Assembly: GCA_015680685.1 (NCBI GenBank)
Contig: MNCI01028890.1
Span: 215,819 to 251,217, forward strand
DNA: 35,399 nucleotides
From: Gnetum montanum
Taxonomy: Eukaryota > Streptophyta > Gnetopsida > Gnetales > Gnetaceae
Direction: 5' to 3'
The position numbers were made by a program, and so were the translations under genes. Under the pieces are notes generated by a model. It saw nothing but the letters and a program-made list of their open reading frames with translations. It had not been told where the DNA came from and searched no databases. Below, in pieces: positions 21,591 to 32,070 of the stretch. Position 1 is the stretch's first letter; each line of letters opens with the position of its first letter.

Positions 21591-22757
21591 TTCCTATAGT
21601 CCTTGTTTGTCTTTGTTTACAGGTATGAACAGATAATGGATACCAATAACTCTTGTTGGTTATATTAGGAAAGCCTACATGATCTAATATCTCTTTTGAG
21701 CATCTCAAAATGCTACAAAATTTGTAAAATATTTGAAATAAAATACATATTTCTCATGTTGTATTAATTATAACTTGTGGTGGCATGTATTCTACTTACT
21801 ATTTCATGTGGCCTTATGAAATCTCTTGTACTAATATGTATTAATTGGCTTGTTTTCTTGTCTTCTTGGATTTGTTCTTATAGAAAGAGCTTGAAGTCAT
21901 CACAAAGGTGCAACTCATTGCAATAGTAATTTATCAGATGATCTTAATGCACAAGATTTGGTTAGCTTGTCCAACTATGCTAAGAGTGCTTACCTTAACT
22001 CATTTTAATTATCCCTCCTAAATTATGTTCTTGTAGCCAAAGTACAACCTCCCTTATCTTAATAACAATGAAAACCAGTGTTTGACATTCATGCATCATG
22101 GCCATGTGACATCATCCCCTACATGGTCCACAAATCAAGTTCGTTGAATGTAATGCATCTCATTCAATGAGAGAACAAAGAAAAATTCAACATACTCCAT
22201 TAATCAAGTGCACTGAATGTAATACAACTCATTCAATGACAAAGCAAAATTCATCCTTGGAAATAAAATGCAATGAAGATTTTGCTCCAAAGAAAAAGAG
22301 GAGAAAATGCCAAGAAAGCCAAGAGGCCAATGAAGCCTAATGTAGAACAAATGACTCCAAATAAAAAGGGAAGGATCCTAATGGCCAAAGAAGCCCAAGG
22401 ATGGAGTGTTGATTCATCCAAAACATTCTTAAGTAATTGATAGTTAAAACACGAAGCATGAAGAATTTTTAGCAAACTCACATGTCATTGCCATATCATT
22501 AGCATGATGTCAAAATTTGCAATTTCTTGTTAGCTAAAATGACCATTCTTCATTATTCATTATAGCCATTGATCTTATCCCAAACTCTTGACATTTCATC
22601 ATGACCTTATTTCATCATTGTGAGCACTCCTTGATAGTATTCAACAACTACCAAATCAAGTGCAAAGAGAAAAGCATTGGTGATAAGCTTGTAGTGATGT
22701 TTCACATTCTTTGTTGATGTCTCTTGGATCTATCCTCAAAACATCAACAAAGAGAAA
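21591..22757 (+). other. 3' untranslated region before LTR-L
   Basis: This is collinear with 30000-31077. Shared landmarks are TTTTCTTGTCTTCTT, AGTCAT-x-ACAAAG, and two tandem units of about 65 bases containing AATGYAATRCAWCTCATTC (here at 22133 and 22203). An A/G-rich run and an inverted repeat just before the LTR are also shared. No coding signal is seen. Confidence 0.6.
22709..22752. repeat. Perfect 12-bp inverted repeat before LTR-L
   Basis: CTTTGTTGATGT at 22709-22720 pairs with ACATCAACAAAG at 22741-22752. A decayed equivalent lies before LTR-R at about 31019-31073. The right arm runs into the presumed polypurine tract (AAAGAGAAA here, AAAGAGGGG at LTR-R). The position just upstream of plus-strand priming is conserved. 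Confidence 0.75.
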
Positions 22758-22799
22758 CCAATGAAAAACCCTCCAAAGAAATTTATATTATAATCCATA

Positions 22800-23490
22800 G
22801 CCAATCTTATTTGTAATTTGGTGGAAAAATAAAGGTAGATACAATTGCTTTATTTTCCTAAAAATTTGGCATCATGGCCTCATGTTACTAAAATGTAAGA
22901 TCTCATGTATTCTATCTTATAGAAGTTGAAAACCCCATGTATGGTAACTTATTGAAGCTATGAATGCTTCCAAAGCTACAAAATTTGGTATCTTAGCCTT
23001 ATACACTGAGCATTATAATTTTTTATGCTAGAAAACCTACAAAGATAGTGTAAAAAAGTTGGGTTTTAATTTTGTATTCTAGGCATGAAAATTTTGTACA
23101 TTGGGTAGTGTACAAAGGTAGCATACAGAGAACAAAAATTATCTAAAATTGTTAGTACACTACATGAAGGTGTCCTAGGTATGATAAAATTTGCTGGACA
23201 TTTGCGGCAATCATGGCACAAAAAATCAACAACAAATTAGGACATTAGTAGCTTATTTAAACCAGAATCTATTTCATTGCAATGACTTTAGGGTATTTGA
23301 CATATACATCGAACTTTAGAATTTTGAGTAATGTGGACACCCAAGAGTCCATGATGACCATCATCATTTTTCTATAGCACAAATCAAAGTCATAGAGAAA
23401 ACTAGTGATATGCTCAAAGGATAGATTATATGAAATCCTTAAAGGTAGATTTGACTACATAACACATCTTGCTAGCTATATCAAGTTCTA
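22800..23490. mobile_element. Extra sequence in LTR-L, possible insertion
   Basis: This stretch has no counterpart in LTR-R, where the flanking parts are about 60 bases apart. It is AT-rich and non-coding. I could not find clear terminal repeats or a target duplication, so it may be an old solo LTR or a deletion in LTR-R. Confidence 0.45.
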
Positions 23491-23847
23491 AGCATTCTTC
23501 CTTGAGCTCTTGGACATTTGGAAAAATTTTTCTAAGTGTTGAAACTACACTTCCATTGCTAGGACTACGTTCTAGAGCATAGTTAGTGTAGTTGGCATTG
23601 ATAGTCTAAATTTGCAAAATTTTTCTAAGTATCAACAGTAGCTTCAAATTTTTTTAAGTGTCCTGACTATGCTCTCCATTGTTGGGACCACACTCCAAAG
23701 TGGAGTCAAAGTGTAGTTAGCATGAAACATTAGTTTTGTAAAATTTTTCTAATTGTTGGAACTACACCTCCCAACTACGTTTTAGAGTGTAGTTAGCATA
23801 GACACCTCAAGTGCCAGATTGTGCATAGATTTCTCTAAGTGTTGAGC

Positions 23848-23883
23848 CTACGCTCGCTACACCTACTACACCCACTATGCCTA
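23848..23883. repeat. 9-bp tandem repeat, four units, in LTR-L
   Basis: The units are CTACGCTCG, CTACACCTA, CTACACCCA and CTATGCCTA. The same place in LTR-R holds eleven units. Confidence 0.85.
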
Positions 23884-24142
23884 CACTCAAGAGTGTAGTT
23901 AGCCTCCCTTGGAGTGTAGTCAACACTTAGTCACATTTTGCCAGTTTTTGCCATTTTTTGGCCAAATTTTGCCTAAGTCTAGGACTACACTCTCACTATG
24001 CTTCAAGGTATAGTTAGAGCATAGTTGGAAAGAACTACCTCCAAAGGCCTCCACACTGCATCATTGGCATTTGCATCAACTTCAACACCTCTCTAGCAAT
24101 AGCATTTGTCATTTTTTCCCCTTCCTTTTCCCAAAAATTGTA

Positions 24143-24162
24143 ACTATGGTCTAAAGCATAGT
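24143..24162. repeat. Decayed palindrome in LTR-L
   Basis: ACTATGGTCTAAAGCATAGT matches the perfect 20-bp palindrome at 31803-31822 with two differences. Confidence 0.75.
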
Positions 24163-24414
24163 CTTCACAAGTTGCATTTTTCAGCATTATTTGCCATTAT
24201 TAGGTACATTGCAGTCTTCTCCATGCAGCTAGGCAACATAGTCATAGTCTCTCAGCTTCATAGACTTCATCAAAGCAATGGCATTGCTTAATACTATAGA
24301 GATTAACACTAGAGCATAGTTGGGGTGAGTGTAGCCCCAACTACCCCAAAGTGTATTCCCACCTATAGCTCTGCCATGTGTTGCACGATTTGCATTTTTG
24401 GCTAACCCTAGCCT

Positions 24415-24422
24415 TATAAATA
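24415..24422 (+). promoter_or_regulatory. TATA box of LTR-L
   Basis: TATAAATA is followed by CCCC, within a block well conserved with LTR-R (32063-32070). The presumed RNA start is about 30 bases downstream. Confidence 0.65.
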
Positions 24423-25101
24423 CCCCTATTCCCAAACATTTTAGGGGTTGGAATTTTCATTTGGCATCCAACATTTTGGCCTTCAGCACTTAGCATTTTG
24501 GGCGAACGAGATTCAAAGGCACTAGTAGAGAGGTAGATTTGCACTCTATGGCCTACTACAACCCCACCACAACCCTGTAGAACACCACAACTCATGGTAC
24601 ATTGTGATGGCCAACCCAGTAGGCATGGACATCATGGTGAGTACCAGACTTCATGGCCCGACACCACCAAGATTGTGACTATGCTTTCCACTATGCCTAT
24701 TGTAGACTACGTACCTTCTAAACCCCTTTTGAAGTTAACTACACTCAACCCCATTTGGAGTGGTGTTCCATTTCTCTCTTTTCCTCCCTTGCATTTTTTC
24801 ACATTTTGGCCTACAACTATGCTTAGGTGGTGTTCCATGTGTGTTGACACCCCCTTTTTTTTATCGAAAAACATGACTACACTCATCACTATTTACACGG
24901 TTAACATAGTTGACACTACCCAACTTAGCACTGTATGTAGTAACATCTTTTCCACTCTGTAAGTCCCTATTTAATCGACAAGACCTTTTAGGGCACCCCG
25001 TCTCTACATCTAACAAGGTCCTCAAGCGAACGTGGGATCAGGGTATGCACCCATTGACCCCTTGGTGTTCCAGCCATTAACATTTTCAGACATTATAGTT
25101 T

Positions 25102-25120
25102 TGGTGCTAGAAGGAGGGCC
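25102..25120 (+). other. Primer-binding site, tRNA-Asn type
   Basis: The site reads TGGTGCTAGAAGGAGGGCC. The complement of the plant tRNA-Asn 3' end, from memory, is TGGCGCTAGAAGGAGGGG; 16 of the first 17 positions match. It lies just after the LTR-L end. The equivalent place after LTR-R has no such site, which marks LTR-R as a 3' LTR. Confidence 0.8.
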
Positions 25121-25535
25121 CTGTCGTTTCCTTCTTTGCACTCCATTGTGGTTGTCTTTGCATGCTCTCTACACCCCTATTGGTGTAAATTGGTCTCCAT
25201 TGTTGGTCTCCTTAAGACCCCTTGTAGCAATCCAAATTGTACCATTCTCCACTTTTTTTTCTAAGTATTCACTCTCTAAGTGTAGAGAGCATAGTAAGTG
25301 GAGAGCGTAGTTGGTGTGGAGTGTGGTCTCCATACTTTAGCAATTTTTATGTAGTTATACACTTAGCCATTTTGTTGGCATTTTCATACTTAGCCAATTT
25401 TCTACATTTTTATACTTAGCCTTTTTTCTACTACTAGCAGACTTAGACATTTTTCTACATTTTTCAAATTTAGCTATTTTTTCTAAATAGTAACACTCCC
25501 ACCTTGATTTGTGCATGAACCCAAGTCAACCTTCA
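25121..25535 (+). other. Untranslated leader of the gag-protease element
   Basis: This lies between the primer site and the first gag codon. It holds repeats of ACTTAGCC and TTTTCTACATTTTT. Short open frames here are not conserved elsewhere in the window. Confidence 0.5.
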
Positions 25536-28500
25536 ATGTTGGTGTCTAACATACTTGACACCTTCACGATCCACCCAAAGCATGTTGTGCTCACTAATGA
25601 ATAATATAACTTTGTTTATGCCAAAATCCAAGTAGGATTGCCCATGGATCACCTTGACTTGGAGGCAAAAAAAGATTACGAATGAGTCCACTAGGAAGGA
25701 TAAAGGTATAACCCTACCTTATTTGATATAATTCCACTTATGAAGTCCTACCATGAGTTGTTGTCCCAACTCATCTATGCGAATGAGTGCAATGCAAGGA
25801 CAACCTATGAGGAAGCCTCATAGGAGGACGAAGATGAGTTTAAGGCATGCTCCAAACATAAGAGCCCTCTTTACACCATCTTCCAACAACCACTCCCTAG
25901 CATGGCCCCTTCTCAATTCAGCTCACCTCTCTTCTTTGAGATGATGACCATGCCAACTCAGCCTTCCTTGCAAGTAATCATTGCATTTGCCCAATCTCAC
26001 GCTCATGATGGGGCCATCTCCATGTCCCAAATGATTTAGATATCCTATGCCCTACTTGTTTCATTGGCGTCCTCAACATCCATCCAACCCATGTGTGTGC
26101 AGCCTACCTCGATCACTGTGCTTATTGTTCAACCAACGCATCAACTGCATCCATTTGCTATGACATTAAACTAGCAACAATCATTCACTATGACACTAAG
26201 CTATCACACTATGCAACCAACAATCTAGCCCTTCATTATGCAACCAACACTAGACTAGCTAACGCAACTACTTGGCACACCTCTAAGCTTTGATCAGGCA
26301 TTCTAGCTCATCCAAAGTTTAATAGAGAAGATCAACTGGCTCAAGGTTGGCCCCTCTAAAATCATCAAGGTGGTGGACTTTTACCAGGACAACCTCATAA
26401 CTCATACGGTACCACCCCTAACTCTCCCAACTAGGGTTCCACTACCTTAGTTCATCAAGTACAATGGTGAAGGCAACCCTAATGCACACTTGGTCACATT
26501 CAGGTTCGAGTGTTTGCTTTTGGAAGTATGGCCACATACCATCATGTGCATCTTCCCCATGTCTCTCATTGTCAAGGCCTTAGAGTGGTATTTTTTGTTA
26601 CCTAGGGCCTTAATCTCCTCCTTAGAGGATCTCCTCAACTAGTTTGTGACACGCTTCAAGTACAACCTAAAACCTAAAGCAACTCTTGACTAGCTCACGT
26701 AGGTCAAGTAAGGGCCCTTACAGCCCATGGCCAAATTCATCCAACGATGGAGTACCATCTTGCAAGAAATTTGTGACCCGCTAGTAGAGACTTACTTGTT
26801 GGAAATTTTCAAGGGTGCAATCAATGAGTTTATCAAGTCAAAATTGTACTACCTAGCTTGAAAGTCTCTCAATGAAGCCTTTTCCCAAATGAAGGGCATA
26901 GAGGAGGTAGCACAAGCAAGCAATGTCTTGGTCTACATGGCCTATAGAAACCAACACATGTGCAAGAAAAAAAAAATAGTAGCAACAATAATGACACCTG
27001 CAAAAACAACCAACCAAGGCCTGGTAGCTAAGTAGCCCAAAGCCCTAATGCACAAAGCTACCAACTCTAGTGCCTAAGCAACCAACCCACCTACATCGAT
27101 AGGGGCCACAATGCAAGCTACTACAAGGCCCCAATTTGAGCATAAGGATTGCTCAAAGTATACCCCATTGTTGATGAAACCATTTGACTTACTTGACTAA
27201 CTCCTAAAAGCCAGGAAAATTCAATACAAACAAGTATTGGAAACTACCCATTAGTGACATGATAGGTACTGTGAACTCCTAAGGAACCTTGCCTGTGTAG
27301 TATCAAATGAGCCCCTAGTCTCACAACATTTCCAACTAGACCAATACTATTATTACCATTAGATTTTTTATCACAATACGAACAACTATTAGGCTTTTTT
27401 AGATGATATGAAAAGAGTGATGGAAAGGGGCCAACCGGTGCTTGACATAGTGAACCAATCCAATGTAGATGATGCCCCCTATGTCATAAACTCCATCAGC
27501 ATATGAGGCAAGTACAAATCTATGAAACAAAATTTTGTGATCCAATTACCTCCCAGTAGGGCAAGGATCCCCTTGACCTCCATAAGTAGGACATCCCCAT
27601 TCATGATCAAAGTGCAACCTTGGGAACCCACAACACCGTTCATGATTAGGATCCCACAACAACCATTTGCTAAGATGTTAAATTGGCAAACCAACCACTT
27701 GTTCGCTAAGAAATTAAATGGGTAGCAACCATTTGCTAAGACATTCAACTAGCATGACACTGCACCTACAACTAGTAAACAACCCTTCATCATCAAGGTG
27801 CCATAATGCACTAGCCCTACAACAATTGTTAAACAACAACCATTTGTCATAAGGGCACCACAATGTGATGGCCCCTCACCTACCCAAAGCCTAATAGTGG
27901 ACAACGTATCAGTCCCTTCTTCTCTAATGGTTGACCCCATTGGCAACCGAAATAGATACACCAAATGACAATGCAAGAGGCTGAATGAGTACTTCACAAT
28001 CCCCATGGCCGAAGTAAAGGCTACAACTAGCAAGTTGCAACCAAACACTTGGGCTCCTACACCCAAGTAGGCCAAGCAAGCCAAGCCCAAGTCCCCTCCC
28101 CAAGAGATCCATCTCTCAAGCCACATGGATGAGGTCATGTCCAACAAAACTACCGATGAGAAAGACTTCATGGCCACGTTAACCTAGGTGCAATAAATGC
28201 TCAAGTAGAAAAATGTAACGTTAAGCTTGTATGACCTAGTCATAACCTCATCTACCCACCACCAAGCACTGGCTTAGATGTTGGCCTTCATTCCTATTAC
28301 AGAGGACATCCCTATAGATGAGAACACCATTCATGTAGTGATCTTGCCTCTTGTGCCATAGGAATCAAGCCCAACATCCCTAGCCTTTTAAGATGATGCA
28401 TTCAAGGTCAACCTCAAATGAGGGGAGGTCACAACAACTCCACTATCCATTAGCATACATGTTGGGCAATGCACCATCCACAGGGTTCATGTCGATGATG

Positions 28501-29100
28501 ATGCAGCTACAAATGTAGTTTGGTACTTTGTCATCAACAAACTAGGCCTAGCAGATGAGATCAAGCCAATAAAAACTACATATCTAAAGTCCTTCAATAG
28601 ATCACGCATCACTGTCAGGGGCATAATCAACATTACCTTTGTGGTAGGGGAGCATTTCCCCACCTCCATAGATTTCACTATCATAGAGGAGATGCTAGGC
28701 TTCAACCTTATCCTAGGTAAGGCTTGGTTGGCTTAGCTATGAGCCATCTCCTCTCCAATCCACCAAGAAATTCACCTTCCATATGAACGTGATCAAGTTA
28801 TCATCTACGGTGATAACGTCTCCCCTCCAACCATCCATCATGTAGACATGGACCAAGTGTTGGAGGTGGATTTTCCTGGTGATGCACTTGTGACAACCAA
28901 TGCATTGCCTAAGGCTAACACACCTAAATGGGTGGTTCAAGCTAATAGCCTCCTAGAAGACCCTAAGCCCTACATGCCTCCTAATCCATGCCAAGTTAGG
29001 AAGTAACTGCTTGACCAAGATACTCCCTTGGTCAAAAATGCTCTAGCCACCTATCCACCCTTTGTTGCCACAATCTCCACATTTTTTACTTTCATTTACA
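25536..29100 (+). pseudogene. gag: Tat-like gag-protease relic without polymerase
   Basis: One frame, from ATG 25536 (MLVSNILDTF...), carries every recognisable domain to about 28740. About thirty stops interrupt it, but no net frame change. The gag domain is at about 26450-26690 (FIKYNGEGNPNAHLVTFRFE, ALEWYFLLP, FVTRFKYN). A proline-bearing repeat region lies at 27590-27880. A Tat-type linker lies at about 27156-27430 (KYTPLLMKPFDLL; YHNTNNY, where family members have a Cys/His knuckle that is lost here). Aspartic protease follows at about 28500-28740 (INKLGLADEI, VRGIINITFVVG, FNLILGKAWL). After a tail to about 29100, reverse transcriptase should follow but is absent. Gag forms the particle and protease cuts the polyprotein. 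Confidence 0.8.
27590..27880 (+). repeat. Peptide-coding repeats in the gag relic
   Basis: Related short units recur in frame: PFMIKVQPW, PFMIRIPQQ, PFAKMLNW, LFAKKLNG, PFAKTFN, PFIIKVP and PFVIRAPQ. At DNA level the middle three form a tandem repeat of about 33-36 bases. It is probably an expanded low-complexity linker between gag and protease. Confidence 0.7.
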
Positions 29101-29270
29101 TTGTACTAGTTTATGCATTTACATTTTTCTTGCTTTCTTAGTTTACACATTTTTCTTTGTTTATGCATCATTTTTCCTCATGTGTACATTCATCCACTTA
29201 GCTTACGCATTGCATTTGAAAAACATAAAAAATACATAAAAATCATAAAATCCAAAAATAAAAAAAGAAT
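29101..29270. other. AT-rich spacer after the protease tail
   Basis: T-rich sequence passes into an A-rich patch (29220-29270, with repeated CATAAAAA). No coding signal is seen. Confidence 0.4.
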
Positions 29271-29279
29271 GCATGGCCC

Positions 29280-29960
29280 ATAAAGGCCTTAAACTAGCAC
29301 ATGGTCCAAAAATGCATTAAACTAGTGGATAGCCGACCATGGCCTTAAATTGGCACCTACAACTTGCCATGGCCTTGAAACTGGCAATGCATGGCCTAAA
29401 ATTTCCTTAAACTATCACTGTAGCTTGGAACGACCTAAAACTATCACTTTTTGCATTGCTCTCCTTTCATTTGCACATTAACTTTATTAAAAACAAGTGC
29501 TACTTGATGTTATTTTTCTAGTTGATTCTTGTAGGATCTTGCAAGCACACAGCATGACTATGCATATAGCACTGTACCTCACCGAAGCAAGGTAAGCACT
29601 CATTTTCCACGATGCTAAAACTAGCATAGCAAGTCCACTACAACTATAAAATAGCATAGAAAAATTCTACAATGACTATAAACTAGCATAGAAAAAATCT
29701 GCTATGACTATAAATTAGCATAGTCCTTGGACCACAATGCTAAAACTGGCATCCACAACATTTGTTTTCCATGATGCTTAAATTGGCATAACTTTTCCTT
29801 GGGTCATGATGTTGAACTGACATAACAACGTGTTCACCATGATAGTAAATTGGCATATAGAAATCTACTATGACTATAAACTAGCACACCATGATCTGCC
29901 AAGACCTTAAACTAGGTTCACGGTCTACTAGGACCTTAAACTAGCATTTTTTCACAGTTT
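29280..29960. repeat. Degenerate minisatellite, core TAAACTRGCAY
   Basis: About 15 to 17 copies of a core like CTATAAACTAGCATAG or CCTTAAACTAGCAC recur at uneven spacing of roughly 27-45 bases. A gap lies at 29450-29600. Most copies are preceded by an ATGAC, ATGGCC or ATGCT-like stretch. The array fills the place where reverse transcriptase to integrase should be. Confidence 0.75.
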
Positions 29961-29999
29961 GCTAGGAATGTAAATGAGAATTTTGCTAATTTTGGAGCA

Positions 30000-31077
30000 C
30001 CTACCATTGGTGCAACCTTTGGAGCACTTGCAACATCATTGCCCTGGCACTTTCACTAGCTTCCTAAGCACTTGCAATGGGTTCAACCTTTTGAGCATTT
30101 GCAGCATCTTTGTATTTGGCATTTTATTCGCATTTCATGTTGTGTGGTTTTCTTGTCTTCTTAGAGTTGTGTTTATAGGATGAAGCCCCAGAGGCAGTCA
30201 TACAAAGAAAAAACTCATCGTAGTGGCAAGTCACCACATTGCTCCAATGTGCATAATTAGGTTGCTAATCCTCTCAGAAGTGTACATCACCCTCATCCCA
30301 TTGTAACCTACACATCCTCTTACATTCCTTGCATTCCCCCACATAATGCATATACACTATAACACATATGACACTCACTTCAAGTCAATCATAGAACCAA
30401 TGGAGATGTAACACAACTCATCCCATGGGGAGCCTCTATTGGCTAGTTAAATCCCAATTGGATGCAATGCAACTGATCCTTGGGAGGAAACACCTATCCT
30501 ATAGACATGATGTAGTTGCATCAAAACAAGGCTCATTAGGTGGCACATAATCCACTTGATGACCAATACCTTGCAACTGGCATTAGCAAGTGTGCAAAAC
30601 CCAATGGAGGTTTTTCCTATAGCAAAGAAAAAGAAAAAGAAAATAAGAAAAAGGTAAAAAAGAAAAAAAGAAAAAGAAAAAAAAGAATATGGAAAAGCAT
30701 GTCCCCAAGCAAATTTACAAGAGCTACAATTTTTCAATAGATGTAACCTTGGATCAACTTTGACTCTCTCATGAGCGCTTTGACAAGAGGTCAACATTTC
30801 AGGGGGAATTCACTCCATGCCATAGTCATTGTTAGCTGTGTTGACTCCACACTTTGCATCATCACATCTCATTTTCATTTCATATCCCTAGCACATTGCC
30901 TACACCCTTTGCCCTCAACATACCCTTATCCACAGCACTTTCGAACATGGTGGAACAACACCTGATCTGTCATCAATGAGTGATGTTGGTGCCATGGCTA
31001 CTATGGTGTTTTGATGTTCTTTATTGATGTCTCTTAGGCCACTCCTCTAGATGTCAACAAAGAGGGGTCAATGAAAC
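30000..31077 (+). other. 3' untranslated region before LTR-R
   Basis: This is the counterpart of 21591-22757, with shared landmarks in the same order. A purine run at 30624-30690 (AAAGAAAAAG units) matches a shorter A/G-rich run at about 22287-22310. The presumed polypurine tract is AAAGAGGGG ending at 31077. Confidence 0.6.
30624..30690. repeat. Purine-only low-complexity run
   Basis: A long A/G run with repeats of AAAGAAAAAG, interrupted by only a few pyrimidines, makes up much of a 66-codon Lys/Glu open frame that is not a gene. Confidence 0.85.
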
Positions 31078-31452
31078 ACTACCAAATTTGGAGCTCCCAA
31101 GTCTCAACTACAAATTTAGCTAACTATCAAAACTTGATAAATTTTTTCTAAGTGTTGAGACTATGGTCCCACTACTAGGACTACTCTCCAGAGCATAGTT
31201 AGTGTAGTTGGCACTAATAGTCCAAATTTGCAAAAATTTTCTAAATGTCAATAGTAGCTGCAAATATTTCTAAGTGTCCTGACTATGCTCTCCATTGCTA
31301 GGACTATGATCCAGAGTGTAGTTAGCATGGAACACCAGTTTTGCAAAAATTTTCTAATTTTTGGGACTACACCTTCCAACTATGCTTTAGAGCATAGTTA
31401 GCATAGTCACCTCAAGTGCCAAATGTTGCACAAATTTCTCTAAGTGTTAAGC

Positions 31453-31551
31453 CTATGCTTGCTATGCCTACTATGCATGCTATGGTTGCTACACTTGCTA
31501 TGCTTACTATGCCTGCTACACCTACTATGCTCGCTACGCCCTCTATGTTCA
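31453..31551. repeat. 9-bp tandem repeat, eleven units, in LTR-R
   Basis: There are eleven consecutive units of the form CTAYRCNTR, from CTATGCTTG (31453) to CTATGTTCA (31551). Because nine is a multiple of three, all frames stay open across it. This explains the 107-codon open frame at 31416-31739, which is not a gene. Confidence 0.9.
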
Positions 31552-31802
31552 CTACAATCAGGAGTGTAGTTAGCCTTCCCTGGAGCATAGTCAACACTCA
31601 GCCACATTTTGCCATTTTTTGCCAGTTTTTGACTAGATTTTGCCTAAGTCTAGGACTATGCTCCAAAGTGTACTTAGAGCATAGTTGGCAAGAACTACCT
31701 CTAAAGTTCTCCACATTGCAGCATTGGCATTCGCATTAGCTCTAGCACCTCTCCAGTAGCAACATTTGTCATTGTTGCCCCTTCCTTTTTCCAAAAATTG
31801 TA

Positions 31803-31822
31803 ACTATGCTCTAGAGCATAGT
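31803..31822. repeat. Perfect 20-bp palindrome in LTR-R
   Basis: ACTATGCTCTAGAGCATAGT equals its own reverse complement. It is one of several related hairpins built from CTATGCT or CTACACT and AGCATAG or AGTGTAG. Confidence 0.9.
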
Positions 31823-32062
31823 CTTCAAAAGTTGCATTTTTTTTGACATTGTTTGGCATTCTTAGGTACATTATGGTCTTCTTCGTGAAGCTAGGGAGCA
31901 TAGTCATAGTCTCTTGGATTTACAGACTCCACCACTCAACATCGTAGAGCTTAACACTAGAGCATAGTTGGGGTGAGCGTAGTCCCAACTATCCCAGAGT
32001 ATAGTCCCATCTACCACTCTACCACATGTTGCATGATCTGCATTTTTGGCTAATCCTAGTTC

Positions 32063-32070
32063 TATAAATA
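32063..32070 (+). promoter_or_regulatory. TATA box of LTR-R
   Basis: TATAAATA followed by CCCC matches LTR-L in position and flanks. Confidence 0.65.

Larger units (their letters stand above)
22758..25099 (+). repeat. LTR-L, long LTR of the Tat-like family
   Basis: This aligns with LTR-R (31078-32758) from about 23510 to the end. Shared stretches include CTAAGTGTCCTGACTATGCTC, GGGGTGAG before TATA, and TGTAAGTCCCTATT in U5. It is about 0.65 kb longer than LTR-R because of extra sequence at about 22800-23490. Upstream lies a 3' untranslated region and downstream a primer site, so it works as 3' LTR for one element and 5' LTR for the next. The start is approximate. Confidence 0.8.

Noticed and set aside
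24594-24962. 122-codon plus-strand frame inside LTR-L, with a partial counterpart at 32242-32484 in LTR-R.
   Set aside because: The two share only LTR-level DNA similarity, the reading frame is not preserved along its length, and it lies downstream of the TATA box in untranslated R-U5.
27749-28177. 142-codon minus-strand open frame, the longest in the window.
   Set aside because: It lies opposite the gag-protease relic, where the plus strand has domain homology on both sides, so it is a shadow frame.
30447-30797. 116-codon minus-strand frame with a Phe/Leu-rich stretch like a membrane segment.
   Set aside because: The hydrophobic run is the complement of the purine run at 30624-30690.
31416-31739. 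107-codon open frame rich in Met, Ala and Thr.
   Set aside because: It is produced by the 9-bp tandem repeat in LTR-R, whose unit length keeps all frames open.
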